DNA of 64,000 nucleotides from Lacinutrix venerupis (GTDB taxonomy: Bacteria; Bacteroidota; Bacteroidia; Flavobacteriales; Flavobacteriaceae): the NCBI RefSeq assembly GCF_003663945.1, contig NZ_RCCH01000003.1:248001-312000 (forward strand). Reading direction: 5' to 3'. Below the pieces are notes generated by a model. That model saw nothing but the letters and a program-made list of their open reading frames with translations, was not told where the DNA came from and made no database searches. This document shows positions 25,760 to 35,215 of this stretch, piece by piece. A program made the position numbers and the translations under genes. Numbering within the stretch: the first letter of the stretch is position 1; every line of letters begins with the position of its first letter.

Positions 25760-27376
25760 ATGGTAACGCATACACAATCTATGAAAACGATTTCGTTAGA
25801 AAAGTACGGTATTAAGAATGCTACTGTTCGATATCAATTAAGTCCTAAAGAATTACAAGGAATTACAATCGAGAAAGATCAAGGTGTAGAAACAGCCAAT
25901 GGAACACTTGCTGTAAATACAGGTGAATTTACTGGGCGATCTCCAATGGATCGTTTTATTGTAAAAGACAATATTACAAAAGACCGCGTTTGGTGGGGAG
26001 ATATTAATATCCCTTTTGATGCTGATAAGTTTGATAAACTTTACAAGAAGGTTGTAGATTATTTATCTGAAAAAGAGGTGTTTGTAAGAGATAGTTATGC
26101 TTGTGCAGACGAAGATTATAAACTAAATATTCGTGTTATAAACGAGTTTCCTTGGAGCAACATGTTTGCGTATAATATGTTTTTACGTCCTACAGAAGCA
26201 GAGTTAGAAAACTTTAGTCCAGAGTGGACCATAGTAAATGCTCCAGGATTTATGGCAGTTGCAGAAGAAGATGGTACAAGACAACATAATTTTGCAATTT
26301 TAAATTTTGAAAAGAAAATAGCTTTAATTGGTGGTACTGGTTATACAGGAGAGATTAAAAAAGGAATATTTTCTGCTTTAAATTTTATACTTCCAGTATT
26401 TAAAAACACTTTACCAATGCACTGTAGTGCTAATGTAGGTAAAGATGGAGATACAGCAATTTTCTTTGGATTATCGGGTACAGGAAAAACTACATTATCT
26501 ACAGATCCAGAAAGAAGTTTAATAGGTGATGATGAGCATGGTTGGACAGCAGAAAACACTGTGTTTAACTTTGAAGGCGGTTGTTATGCTAAAGTAATTA
26601 ACCTTTCTCAAGAACAAGAACCAGAAATATTCGCAGCAATAAAAGAAGGTGCTATTCTTGAAAATGTAAAAATGAATGCAGAAGGAGAAGTAGATTTTGA
26701 AGATACTTCTATTACACAAAATACGCGTGTAAGTTACCCAATATATCATATCGAAAACATAAAAAAACCATCTATAGGTAAAAACCCAAAAAACATTTTC
26801 TTTTTAACAGCAGATGCTTTTGGTGTATTGCCTCCAATATCTAAATTAACACCAGCTCAAGCAGCATACCATTTTATTTCTGGATATACTGCAAAAGTAG
26901 CAGGAACAGAAGCAGGAGTAAAAGAACCACAACCTTCTTTTTCTGCTTGTTTTGGAGCACCGTTTATGCCATTACATCCAACTAAATATGCCGAGATGTT
27001 AAGTAAAAAAATGCTTGAGGCAAATGTAAATGTTTGGTTAGTTAATACAGGATGGTCTGGTGGTGCATATGGTGTTGGAAAACGTATGAAATTAAAATAC
27101 ACTCGCGCCATGATTAATGCTGTTTTAAATGGTGATTTAGGTTTATATAACTACGACGATTACCATATTCATTCTGTATTTGGTGTGGCACAACCAAGAA
27201 CATGTCCTGGAGTACCAACCGAAGTATTGAGCCCGAGAGCAACTTGGAATGACGATAAAGCTTATTATGATACAGCATTTAAATTAGCCAATGCATTTAG
27301 AAAAAACTTTAAACAGTTTGAAGATAATGCAAGCGAAGAAATAAGACGTGGTGGACCGCAACGCTACGGTTACTAA
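25760..27376 (+). CDS. pckA: Phosphoenolpyruvate carboxykinase (ATP)
   Basis: 538 residues (E. coli PckA 540). The enzyme converts oxaloacetate and ATP to phosphoenolpyruvate, the first step of gluconeogenesis. Kinase-1a P-loop GLSGTGKTTLS near residue 237, substrate-binding GRSPMDRF near 58, metal-binding GDDEHGW near 256 and adenine-site GWSGGAYGVGKR near 433 are all present. An in-frame ATG seven codons later could also start the protein. A strong terminator follows. Confidence 0.97.
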   Translation: MVTHTQSMKTISLEKYGIKNATVRYQLSPKELQGITIEKDQGVETANGTLAVNTGEFTGRSPMDRFIVKDNITKDRVWWGDINIPFDADKFDKLYKKVVDYLSEKEVFVRDSYACADEDYKLNIRVINEFPWSNMFAYNMFLRPTEAELENFSPEWTIVNAPGFMAVAEEDGTRQHNFAILNFEKKIALIGGTGYTGEIKKGIFSALNFILPVFKNTLPMHCSANVGKDGDTAIFFGLSGTGKTTLSTDPERSLIGDDEHGWTAENTVFNFEGGCYAKVINLSQEQEPEIFAAIKEGAILENVKMNAEGEVDFEDTSITQNTRVSYPIYHIENIKKPSIGKNPKNIFFLTADAFGVLPPISKLTPAQAAYHFISGYTAKVAGTEAGVKEPQPSFSACFGAPFMPLHPTKYAEMLSKKMLEANVNVWLVNTGWSGGAYGVGKRMKLKYTRAMINAVLNGDLGLYNYDDYHIHSVFGVAQPRTCPGVPTEVLSPRATWNDDKAYYDTAFKLANAFRKNFKQFEDNASEEIRRGGPQRYGY

Positions 27377-27399
27377 AATAAATAATTATCTGCTAAACT

Positions 27400-27436
27400 A
27401 AAAAAGGCTTCTCTATTAATAGAGAAGCCTTTTTTA
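27400..27436. terminator. Bidirectional terminator between pckA and hemD
   Basis: A long perfect palindrome: AAAAAGGCTTCTCTATT and AATAGAGAAGCCTTTTT, flanked by A- and T-tracts. Confidence 0.9.
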
Positions 27437-27458
27437 ATCTATTTATTATTATAGAATA

Positions 27459-28205
27459 TTATTTTTTATTAGCAGCAGTTATATATTTTTTTAGAGCCAT
27501 TGTCATAGAAGGTGTTTCTGGAGTTGGAGCAGCAATATCTACTCTTAATCCTTTTGCTTCTACAGCTTTAACTGTTGTGTTACCAAATACTGCTATACGT
27601 GTGTCGTTTTGTTTAAAATCTGGGAAGTTATGAAATAATGAATCTATACCACTTGGGCTAAAGAACACTAATATATCATAAGTTACATTTTCTAAATCAG
27701 ATAAGTCACTAATTACCGTTCTATAAAAAACAGCTTCTTTCCAGTTTACACCTAACTTGTTTAAAACTTCAGGTACTTCTGCTTTTAATTTATCTGCTGC
27801 AGGTAATAAAAATGATTCGTCTTTATACTTTTTAATTAATGGCGAAAGCTCTGTAAATGTACGTTTACCAACATATATTTTACGCTTTCTATATACCACA
27901 TATTTTTGTAGATAGTATGCGACAGCTTCAGATTGACAAAAGTATTTCATACTATCTGGAACTTTAAAACGCATTTCTTCGGCCACTCTAAAAAAGTGAT
28001 CCACGGCATTTCTACTTGTTAAAATAATAGCAGTAAACTTACTAAGATCAATTTTTTGTTGTCTTATTTCTTTAGATGGGACACCTTCAACATGAATAAA
28101 CGGACGAAAATCTATTTTAACTTTCTGTCTTTCAGACAAGTCGAAATATGGCGAATTTTCAATTTTAGGTTCCGGTTGCGATACTAAAATGGTTTTCACT
28201 TTCAT
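27459..28205 (-). CDS. hemD: Uroporphyrinogen-III synthase
   Basis: 248 residues. The family is poorly conserved, but the order of elements fits HemD: N-terminal ILVSQPEPK, a central AIILTSRNAVDHFF, then VFFSPSGIDSL and a late FGNTTVKAVEAKGLRVDIAA. It closes hydroxymethylbilane with ring-D inversion in heme synthesis. It lies 23 bp downstream of the DUF4271 gene on the same strand, a pairing I know from other Flavobacteriia. Confidence 0.88.
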   Translation of the reverse strand: MKVKTILVSQPEPKIENSPYFDLSERQKVKIDFRPFIHVEGVPSKEIRQQKIDLSKFTAIILTSRNAVDHFFRVAEEMRFKVPDSMKYFCQSEAVAYYLQKYVVYRKRKIYVGKRTFTELSPLIKKYKDESFLLPAADKLKAEVPEVLNKLGVNWKEAVFYRTVISDLSDLENVTYDILVFFSPSGIDSLFHNFPDFKQNDTRIAVFGNTTVKAVEAKGLRVDIAAPTPETPSMTMALKKYITAANKK

Positions 28206-28228
28206 ATTTTTAATAGCTTTTTTAGGCC

Positions 28229-28876
28229 TTATTGTAGCGTATATAACTTATACAAAACTAGATAAGGTGAAATTTCGAGTGCGCAAAGGTACAAAATAAA
28301 ATAGAACCAATTCCTTTTTATTTTTTTTAGATTATTTTTTATAAATAATAATATGCCATAGCTGTTTATTATTAATAAAATTATAACAAATAAAGTGGTG
28401 TTAAAATACGTTGGTTGCCACGAATAAATTAAAATAGCATTTATAGCAATTAATAGTAATCCTATAAAATTTTTATAACTTACTTTTTGAAAAATATAGC
28501 TTTCTATTATAGTATCTATACTAAGAATACTGCCTATTAAACGCTCTAATAAAATTTTAATAAGTAATAAAGCGCCAATACCAAAAGCTAATTTTGGAGG
28601 TAATAAATAATTAGATTCTACTATGTTTACGTTTAAGTTAAAACATAGTAAACAAAATATAGACAGGCCAAGTATAAGATTAATAAAAAGGAGTCCCTCA
28701 AATAAATCAAAAAACTTTTGTTCTCTAGAATACACTTTTATATAGCGAAAGTTTACTAATAACGATAAAAAATCGTAAAATCTTTTAGGAAACAAAAATT
28801 TAGCTATAGCAACTATAATTAAGCAAATTACTAATAGTATTGTATATAATTCAGTAGAAAGGACTTCTCTTAACAT
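28229..28876 (-). CDS. DUF4271 membrane protein
   Basis: 215 residues with about six hydrophobic helices and the REQKFFDLFEGLLFIN segment before the second helix. DUF4271 proteins are Bacteroidota-specific inner-membrane proteins of unknown function, often next to hemD, as here. Start at 28876 is divergent from the glycosyltransferase gene. Confidence 0.82.
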   Translation of the reverse strand: MLREVLSTELYTILLVICLIIVAIAKFLFPKRFYDFLSLLVNFRYIKVYSREQKFFDLFEGLLFINLILGLSIFCLLCFNLNVNIVESNYLLPPKLAFGIGALLLIKILLERLIGSILSIDTIIESYIFQKVSYKNFIGLLLIAINAILIYSWQPTYFNTTLFVIILLIINSYGILLFIKNNLKKIKRNWFYFILYLCALEISPYLVLYKLYTLQ

Positions 28877-28956
28877 GCTGTAAAATTATTATAAAATTCT
28901 TAAGGAGTCACATCATTTATTAAGAAATATTTATAAAAAACTAACTCCCAAATATG

Positions 28957-28964
28957 TACATTTG
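28957..28964 (+). promoter_or_regulatory. -7 box (TACATTTG) upstream of the dolichol-phosphate mannosyltransferase-like gene
   Basis: Exact TAnnTTTG match 20 bp before the ATG at 28985; no clear TTG partner. Confidence 0.45.
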
Positions 28965-28984
28965 TCTCAAATTAAAAGCAGGAA

Positions 28985-29707
28985 ATGCAAGACGCTGTTG
29001 TAATTATACCAACTTATAATGAAATTGAAAATATAGAATCTATTATAGAGGCTGTGTTTAAGCAAGAAAAAGCATTTCATGTTTTGGTTGTAGACGATAA
29101 TTCTCCAGATGGCACAGCTAAAAAAGTAAAGGAACTCCAGCAAAAATATTCTAATTCTTTATTCTTAGAGGTTAGAAATAAAAAATCTGGTTTAGGTACT
29201 GCATATATTCATGGTTTTAAATGGTGTTTACAAAGAGACTATCAATACATTTTTGAAATGGATGCCGATTTCTCTCATAACCCAAAGGATTTAATAAGGT
29301 TGTACAACGCTTGTTATATTAACGGAGCAGATATAAGCATTGGTTCACGATATGTAAAAGGAGTTAATGTTGTAAACTGGCCTTTAAGTAGAATTATCTT
29401 ATCTTATGGAGCATCAATGTATGTTAGACTAATTACAGGAATGCGAATTAAAGATAGCACCGCTGGATTTATATGTTACCAAAGAGAAGTGTTAAAAAAT
29501 ATAAATTTAGACGATATTAAATTTATAGGTTATGCATTTCAAATTGAAATGAAATTTAAAGCCTATTTAAAGCATTTTAAAATTGTTGAAGTACCAGTTA
29601 TTTTTACAGATAGAACAAAAGGGCAGTCTAAATTAAGTACCGGTATTATTTCAGAGGCCATATTTGGAGTAATATCAATGAAGTTAAAAAGTTTATTCAA
29701 TAAATAA
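28985..29707 (+). CDS. Polyprenol monophosphomannose synthase-like glycosyltransferase (GT2)
   Basis: 240 residues of GT2 fold: [13 protein letters not shown] at the N-terminus, [19 protein letters not shown] and the metal-binding EMDADFSH near residue 93. It lacks the C-terminal membrane segment of longer family members, like the human DPM1 catalytic subunit. Likely transfers mannose from GDP-mannose to polyprenyl phosphate for protein or glycan mannosylation outside the cytoplasm. Donor and acceptor are inferred from family. pyrC follows after 4 bp. Confidence 0.87.
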   Translation: MQDAVVIIPTYNEIENIESIIEAVFKQEKAFHVLVVDDNSPDGTAKKVKELQQKYSNSLFLEVRNKKSGLGTAYIHGFKWCLQRDYQYIFEMDADFSHNPKDLIRLYNACYINGADISIGSRYVKGVNVVNWPLSRIILSYGASMYVRLITGMRIKDSTAGFICYQREVLKNINLDDIKFIGYAFQIEMKFKAYLKHFKIVEVPVIFTDRTKGQSKLSTGIISEAIFGVISMKLKSLFNK

Positions 29708-29711
29708 TAAA

Positions 29712-31058
29712 ATGAGCAATAAAATAACACTTATTAAAAACGCCAAGATTGTAAACGAAGGCACCATTTTTAATGGAGATATACTAATAGAAGGTGAGTT
29801 TATTACCCAAATAGATACCTCTATAAGTGCTAAGTCGGCAGATGTGAATGTGTTTGATGCAGAAGGTAAATATGTACTTCCAGGAATGATAGACGATCAA
29901 GTTCATTTTAGAGAACCAGGTTTAACACATAAAGCAAATATAGAAACAGAGTCTCGTGCAGCCATTGCAGGTGGTATTACTTCGTTTATAGAAATGCCAA
30001 ATACCAATCCGCAAACCACAACTATAGAGAAACTTAACGATAAATTCGCTATAGCAAAAGAAACAGCTTATGCTAACTATTCTTTTATGTTTGGTGGCAC
30101 AAATGATAATTTAGACGAAATTCTAAAAGTAGACCCTAAGCAAGTTGCAGGACTAAAATTATTTTTAGGTTCTTCTACAGGAAATATGTTAGTAGATAAT
30201 CCAGAAGTAATAGAAAAAATATTTTCTAGCACAGATTTGTTAATCTCTGTACACTGTGAAGACGAAGCAACAATTAAAGCTAATACCGAGATTTATAAAG
30301 AACGTTACGGTGACGATATACCAGTAAATTTGCATCCAATTATTAGGAGCGAAGAAGCTTGTTATTTATCATCTTCTAAAGCTATCGAACTGGCTAAAAA
30401 AACAGGAGCAAGATTACACGTTTTTCATCTTTCAACAGGAAAAGAAACGGCTCTTTTTACAAATAAAATACCTTTAAAAGATAAAAAAATTACTGCCGAA
30501 GTTTGTATCCACCATTTATGGTTTAGCGATAAAGATTACGATGAAAAAGGCACTTTAATAAAATGGAATCCAGCGGTAAAAACAGAAAAAGATAAAGAAC
30601 AATTATTAAAAGCATTGTTAGACGACAGAATAGATGTAATAGCAACAGACCATGCACCACACACTATTGAAGAAAAAAATAATGTGTACACAAAAGCACC
30701 TTCTGGAGGACCATTAGTACAACACGCTTTACCTGCTTTGTTAGAAATGCACCATCGTGGTCAAATTTCTATAGAAAAGATTGTAGAAAAAACGGCTCAT
30801 AATCCTGCTATTTTATTTGAAGTTGAAAAACGTGGCTATGTAAAAGAAGGCTATTATGCAGATTTAGTAGTAGTAGATTTAAACAATCCTTGGACAGTTA
30901 AAAAAGACAATATTTTATATAAATGTGGTTGGTCTCCTTTTGAAGGTACAACATTTAAATCTCGTATAACACATACCTTTGTAAATGGAGGTTTAGCATA
31001 TAAAAATTTTAAGTTTTACGATGCTAAATATGCAAAACAACTAACTTTTAATAGGTAA
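29712..31058 (+). CDS. pyrC: Dihydroorotase
   Basis: 448 residues, amidohydrolase fold, CAD-like (type I). Carboxylated-lysine segment [11 protein letters not shown], metal ligands in HCEDE, FHLST and the catalytic Asp in ATDHAPH are present, as is the substrate arginine in FREPG. The first metal-site motif reads [10 protein letters not shown]: Gln replaces the first His of the usual HxH. Forms the pyrimidine ring (carbamoyl-aspartate to dihydroorotate). Gene overlaps no neighbour: 4 bp after the glycosyltransferase and 10 bp before a DUF4296 lipoprotein, probably one transcript. Confidence 0.9.
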   Translation: MSNKITLIKNAKIVNEGTIFNGDILIEGEFITQIDTSISAKSADVNVFDAEGKYVLPGMIDDQVHFREPGLTHKANIETESRAAIAGGITSFIEMPNTNPQTTTIEKLNDKFAIAKETAYANYSFMFGGTNDNLDEILKVDPKQVAGLKLFLGSSTGNMLVDNPEVIEKIFSSTDLLISVHCEDEATIKANTEIYKERYGDDIPVNLHPIIRSEEACYLSSSKAIELAKKTGARLHVFHLSTGKETALFTNKIPLKDKKITAEVCIHHLWFSDKDYDEKGTLIKWNPAVKTEKDKEQLLKALLDDRIDVIATDHAPHTIEEKNNVYTKAPSGGPLVQHALPALLEMHHRGQISIEKIVEKTAHNPAILFEVEKRGYVKEGYYADLVVVDLNNPWTVKKDNILYKCGWSPFEGTTFKSRITHTFVNGGLAYKNFKFYDAKYAKQLTFNR

Positions 31059-31068
31059 AATAACGGTT

Positions 31069-31554
31069 ATGAAAATAAATCACTTGTTATTTTTGCTAGT
31101 ATTTTTAACATTGAGCTCTTGTTTTAATGTTGAAAAACCCGAAAAACCAAAAAACCTTATCACAGAAGATAATATGGTTAATATCTTGGTAGATATGGCA
31201 ATTATGTCTTCAGCAAAAGGAGTAAATAAGAGTAAAATTGAAAAAAATGGCATTGTTCCAGACCAATATATTTATGATAAAAATAATACCGATAGTCTAA
31301 CATTTGCAGAGAGCAATGCCTATTATGCATACGATATAAAGAAATACGATATTATTTATAATCGTGTAAAAGATAGTTTAACAACAATAAGAGAAGGCTA
31401 TAAAGAAATTCTTGAAAAAGAAAAAGCAGAAAAAAAGATTAAAGATTCTATTAAAAATGCTAAAGCTAAAATAGAAAAAGGAAAGAACTTAAATAATAAG
31501 CAATTAAAGTCTTTAAACGATACTAAATTAATACCTAAAAAAATTACAGATTAA
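31069..31554 (+). CDS. DUF4296 lipoprotein
   Basis: 161 residues. Lipobox TLSSC with Cys at about 18. The ~85-residue DUF4296 domain follows (NLITEDNMVNILVDMAIM, then FAESNAYYAYDIKKYDIIY), and the C-terminal third is Lys/Glu-rich coiled coil. Bacteroidota-specific family of unknown function. Probably co-transcribed with pyrC. Confidence 0.85.
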   Translation: MKINHLLFLLVFLTLSSCFNVEKPEKPKNLITEDNMVNILVDMAIMSSAKGVNKSKIEKNGIVPDQYIYDKNNTDSLTFAESNAYYAYDIKKYDIIYNRVKDSLTTIREGYKEILEKEKAEKKIKDSIKNAKAKIEKGKNLNNKQLKSLNDTKLIPKKITD

Positions 31555-31632
31555 TTTTTATTTAAATAAACTTCACATGTTTTTTCTATCTAATTATAGC
31601 TGTTGTCAATATGTAAATTAAACACAAATTAA

Positions 31633-32097
31633 ATGAAAATTAAATCTCTTTTTATATTTATAACTTTTTGGTTTGCATTTTCTTGCGTAACACATCTGCC
31701 CTTTTCTAGTGCAAAAAGTAAAAGAGAGTCTATTAAAAACATTAAGGATTATATTCATTTTAATAAGAATGAATTTAATAGTATTAAAAATAACGACTCT
31801 ATTCTCTATGAAATGTCCTTATCTATAGAAAAAGAAATGGATTCAAAATTAATAAAAAGACGTTTAGATTCTTTTCTATTAAATAGTTATAGTAAAAAAG
31901 AATTTTTACATATGTTAAAACTGGATAGGGTAAGTAATGGTTGGGTTTTTGAACTTGATCGCAATGCAGATGAAAGTAAACTTTTAAAAATTGATTCTTT
32001 TGAAGAATTAGAAGTGTTTATGAAAAAAATGGATAGTAGTTTTAGTGGAAAAAACAGAATAAAGATTAAATCTGATACTTTAAGCCCAAAAGATTAG
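31633..32097 (+). CDS. Hypothetical lipoprotein, 154 residues
   Basis: Hydrophobic signal with a lipobox-like FAFSC (cysteine 18). The rest is polar and helical (Lys/Glu/Ser-rich, e.g. EKEMDSKLIKRRLDSF) with no recognised domain. Same strand as the DUF4296 gene, 78 bp later; a terminator follows. Confidence 0.65.
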   Translation: MKIKSLFIFITFWFAFSCVTHLPFSSAKSKRESIKNIKDYIHFNKNEFNSIKNNDSILYEMSLSIEKEMDSKLIKRRLDSFLLNSYSKKEFLHMLKLDRVSNGWVFELDRNADESKLLKIDSFEELEVFMKKMDSSFSGKNRIKIKSDTLSPKD

Positions 32098-32112
32098 AAA
32101 CTTGATAACCAA

Positions 32113-32152
32113 TTTAGCCTCAAAACTTAATTTAAGTTTTTGAGGCTTTTAT
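32113..32152. terminator. Terminator between the hypothetical lipoprotein and the epimerase gene
   Basis: AGCCTCAAAACTTA pairs with TAAGTTTTTGAGGCT (one bulged T), followed by a T-run. The left arm contains the epimerase stop codon, so on the minus strand the last codons of that gene lie inside the stem. Confidence 0.75.
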
Positions 32153-33152
32153 CTTTCAAATACAACTCACAAGTCCTTTCTATTTCAGCTTCCAAATTAG
32201 AATACTCAAAGTCCACAACTTCTTTAATTTTATTACCATTAAACTTGGAGTCCGAAAGTAAAGAATCTGCCAGTTGTTTAGTGAGCACTCTTCGTTTGCC
32301 AGTAAGTTTATGTTTTAACCAATCTAATCTCCAACCCATTTGTAGCAGCCACTTTTTAGCTTCCTTTTTAGGAGGTTTAACATTTAAAGCATTAGCACAA
32401 ATAGTCAAGAATTTTTTATAACTCCAGTTGTTAGAGACTAAAATAAAACGTTCATTTTTAACTTTGCTTTGCATTAATAAAAAAATAGCATTTACCACAT
32501 CGTTTACAGCAACATAACCTACACTGCCTTTTGTGTAATATTTTAAATCTTTATGTATAGTTTTAATAATAGAGCCACTGCCATATTTCCAAATTCCAGG
32601 ACCAATAATAACACCAGGATTTACAATTACAGCATCTACACCTTCTTGTGTACCACGCCAAACTTCTAGTTCTGCGCCATATTTTGTTATAGCATAAACA
32701 CTATTGTCTGCTTCTGGATTCCATTCTGTATCTTCGTTAATAATCTCATTAGGTTTAGCTTCACCAATAGCAGCAATAGAACTTATATAACATAATTTTT
32801 TTATACTATTTGCTATGCATAAGTTTACAACATTTGCGGTACCTTCAATATTTGTTTTTTTAAGTAAATTAAATTTATCTGGCTCAAACGATACAAAGGC
32901 TGCGCAATGGTAAACATGTGTAATATCTTTAAACGCATCGGTTAATAAAGGAATGTCGTTTAAATCTGCCTTTACCCAATCTATACTATTAAAAAGAGCT
33001 TCAACATTATTAGAATAATAAGAAAAAATACGTTTTACAGTTTCAAACTTTTTTTCATTTCTATAAATAGCACGAACACTATGCTTTTCATTTAACAATT
33101 TAAAAAGCAAATGTGCGCCTACAAAACCAGTTCCTCCAGTAACTAAAATCAT
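32127..33152 (-). CDS. NAD-dependent epimerase/dehydratase family protein (extended SDR)
   Basis: 341 residues from the ATG at 33152 (MILVTGGTGFVGAHLL), which places the Rossmann glycine motif TGGTGFVG at the N-terminus as in family members; an upstream ATG adds eight residues. YxxxK catalytic pair in YAITKYGAE, with a Ser in YISSIAAIGEA. Extended SDRs act on nucleotide sugars, dihydroflavonols or sterols; substrate not inferable here. Divergent from tyrS. Confidence 0.88.
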   Translation of the reverse strand: MILVTGGTGFVGAHLLFKLLNEKHSVRAIYRNEKKFETVKRIFSYYSNNVEALFNSIDWVKADLNDIPLLTDAFKDITHVYHCAAFVSFEPDKFNLLKKTNIEGTANVVNLCIANSIKKLCYISSIAAIGEAKPNEIINEDTEWNPEADNSVYAITKYGAELEVWRGTQEGVDAVIVNPGVIIGPGIWKYGSGSIIKTIHKDLKYYTKGSVGYVAVNDVVNAIFLLMQSKVKNERFILVSNNWSYKKFLTICANALNVKPPKKEAKKWLLQMGWRLDWLKHKLTGKRRVLTKQLADSLLSDSKFNGNKIKEVVDFEYSNLEAEIERTCELYLKDKSLKNLN

Positions 33153-33178
33153 ACTTCGAAGGTAATAAATATTCAATA

Positions 33179-33212
33179 TTGTAAGTTAATTATATAGCTA
33201 TTTTTATCTTTG
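33179..33212 (+). promoter_or_regulatory. tyrS promoter
   Basis: TTG (33179-33181), 23-bp spacer, TATCTTTG (33205-33212): both elements of the Bacteroidota consensus at the upper spacer limit, 28 bp before the ATG. Confidence 0.55.
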
Positions 33213-33240
33213 CGACTTAATATTTATAATTAAATAAAAA

Positions 33241-34551
33241 ATGGCTAATACATTTGTAGAAGAATTACGTTGGAGAGGTATGTTGCACGACATCATGCCA
33301 GGAACAGAAGAGCAATTAAATAAGGAAATGACCACTGCATATATTGGTTTCGATCCTACAAGCGACTCTCTACATATTGGTAGTTTAGTGCCAATTATTT
33401 TATTAGTACACTTAGAAAAAGCAGGACATAAGCCTGTGGCTTTAGTAGGAGGTGCAACTGGAATGATTGGAGATCCTTCTGGAAAAAGTGACGAACGTAA
33501 CTTATTAGATGAAGTTGCATTAGCTCACAATGTTGCAGGAATAAAAAGTGTTTTATCTCGTTTTTTAGACTTTGAATCTTCTAATAAAAATGCACCAGTT
33601 TTAGTTAATAACTACGACTGGATGAAAGATTTTAGTTTTATAGATTTTGCACGTGATGTTGGAAAACGTATTACAGTAAATTATATGATGGCTAAAGACT
33701 CAGTTAAAAAACGTTTTTCTGGAGAAGAAGGAAGTGTTGGTATGAGCTTTACAGAGTTTACATACCAGTTAATTCAAGGTTACGATTTTCACCATTTATA
33801 CAAAACCATGGATTGTAAATTACAAATGGGAGGTAGCGACCAATGGGGAAACATTACTACAGGAACAGAACTTGTAAGACGTATGCATGAAGGTGAAGAC
33901 CAAGCAAAAGCATATGCAATGACGTGTCCATTAATAACTAAAGCAGATGGCTCTAAATTTGGAAAAAGTGAAGGAGGAAACATTTGGTTAGATAAAGACA
34001 AAACATCGGTTTATAAATTTTACCAATTTTGGTTAAACACTACAGATGTTGATGCCGAAAAGTATATAAAAATCTTTACTTTTTTATCAAAAAATGAAAT
34101 TGAAGAATTAATAAAAGAACATAAAGAAACACCACACTTACGTTTATTGCAAAAACGTTTAGCAAAAGAGGTAACTATATTTGTACACTCTGAAAACGAT
34201 TTTTTAAATGCTGAAAAAGCTTCTGGAATATTATTTAGTAAAACTTTTAACGAAGATATTAGAACATTAAACGAAAACCTGTTTTTAGATGTTTTTGAAG
34301 GTGTCTCTCAAGCCGAAGTATCTAAAGCAGATTTAGAAGAAGGATTAGATATGATTGCTGCATTAGCAGCTAAAACTAATTTTTTAGCAAGTAATGGTGA
34401 AGCAAGACGTGCACTAAAAGAAAATTCAATTTCTGTAAATAAAGAAAAAGTAAAAGATGATTATTTAATTACTAGTAAAGATTTAATTAATGGCAAGTAT
34501 GTAGTGTTAAATAAAGGAAAGAAAAACACTTATATTATTAAAGTAGTATAG
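33241..34551 (+). CDS. tyrS: Tyrosine-tRNA ligase
   Basis: 436 residues. Class I synthetase: HIGH box as [10 protein letters not shown] near residue 40, tyrosine site [12 protein letters not shown] near 198, and KMSKS box as KFGKSEGG near 240. A C-terminal S4 RNA-binding domain follows (about 370-436, [14 protein letters not shown]). Charges tRNA-Tyr. Terminator downstream. Confidence 0.96.
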   Translation: MANTFVEELRWRGMLHDIMPGTEEQLNKEMTTAYIGFDPTSDSLHIGSLVPIILLVHLEKAGHKPVALVGGATGMIGDPSGKSDERNLLDEVALAHNVAGIKSVLSRFLDFESSNKNAPVLVNNYDWMKDFSFIDFARDVGKRITVNYMMAKDSVKKRFSGEEGSVGMSFTEFTYQLIQGYDFHHLYKTMDCKLQMGGSDQWGNITTGTELVRRMHEGEDQAKAYAMTCPLITKADGSKFGKSEGGNIWLDKDKTSVYKFYQFWLNTTDVDAEKYIKIFTFLSKNEIEELIKEHKETPHLRLLQKRLAKEVTIFVHSENDFLNAEKASGILFSKTFNEDIRTLNENLFLDVFEGVSQAEVSKADLEEGLDMIAALAAKTNFLASNGEARRALKENSISVNKEKVKDDYLITSKDLINGKYVVLNKGKKNTYIIKVV

Positions 34552-34574
34552 TTGCAATTATTTAATTAAAAAGT

Positions 34575-34613
34575 TAAAACCTCATTACCTATCTAGTAAT
34601 GAGGTTTTTTTAT
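34575..34613 (+). terminator. Terminator of tyrS
   Basis: AAAACCTCATTAC and GTAATGAGGTTTT form a 13-bp stem with a 7-nt loop and a 3-prime T-tract. Confidence 0.87.
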
Positions 34614-34625
34614 AACACTTAAAAT

Positions 34626-34695
34626 AAAAGAAGCCCGATTGCAAAGCTGCAAACGGACTCCTAAAAATTAGTCAACCAACTAAAACTAATTTCTC
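34626..34695 (-). terminator. Double-hairpin 3-prime region of the YHS gene, probable terminator
   Basis: Read leftward from the YHS stop: first a 7-bp hairpin (AATTAGT with ACTAATT, 34667-34691), then a GC-richer 9-bp hairpin with one mismatch and a 4-nt loop (34635-34656), then GGGCTTCTTTTATTTT. The GC-rich part stands out from the flanking AT-rich DNA. It may be more than a terminator. Confidence 0.5.
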
Positions 34696-34708
34696 TTTTT
34701 CATAACTA

Positions 34709-35155
34709 TTAATCTTTTTTATAACCAATAGTTCTCCAACTTTGGTCGGCTTTTTTTATTAAACCTTTCACATCTTTTTTTTGCCACTTTTTTAAGGTGT
34801 TAATTAATGCCGAATTGTAGAATAAATAAAGTTTACCATCCCTAATTTCAAAGGTTTCTGGATCTATTGATACTTTCTCTCCTTTTTCTGCAATAGCATA
34901 AGCACAGTAACCACCATATTGCGGAATGTATTTATCTGGGTTTGCTTTAAAAGCGTCTAAATGGGTTTGAGATTCAAATTTAAATTGTGCGCCGTCGTAG
35001 TTAATAGTATAACTATTGCTACCTTCTTTTGGATTGTTATTAAAATAAGAAACAACGTCGTAACCTTCAGCAACAAAACCGTTTTTAGTATTGTAATCGG
35101 TTTGAGCCTGTGCTGTTATTATTCCAAATAAAAAAAGGTAAAGCATATATTTCAT
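34709..35155 (-). CDS. YHS domain protein, exported
   Basis: 148 residues. Signal peptide to about residue 17 (IITAQAQ). A YHS domain follows: VAEGYDVVSYF, then FKFESQTHLDAFKANPDKYIPQYGGYCAYA, with the family's Cys near 80. YHS domains are small metal- or heme-associated modules. The C-terminal ~35 residues are Lys/Trp-rich. Partner unknown. Transcribed leftward, 61 bp downstream of the LuxE-family gene. Confidence 0.87.
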   Translation of the reverse strand: MKYMLYLFLFGIITAQAQTDYNTKNGFVAEGYDVVSYFNNNPKEGSNSYTINYDGAQFKFESQTHLDAFKANPDKYIPQYGGYCAYAIAEKGEKVSIDPETFEIRDGKLYLFYNSALINTLKKWQKKDVKGLIKKADQSWRTIGYKKD

Positions 35156-35215
35156 AATCTGTTTGTCGAAATATATACGAGAACTTTACAAGTGTGGTTT
35201 TGTTAAAGTTATCTA

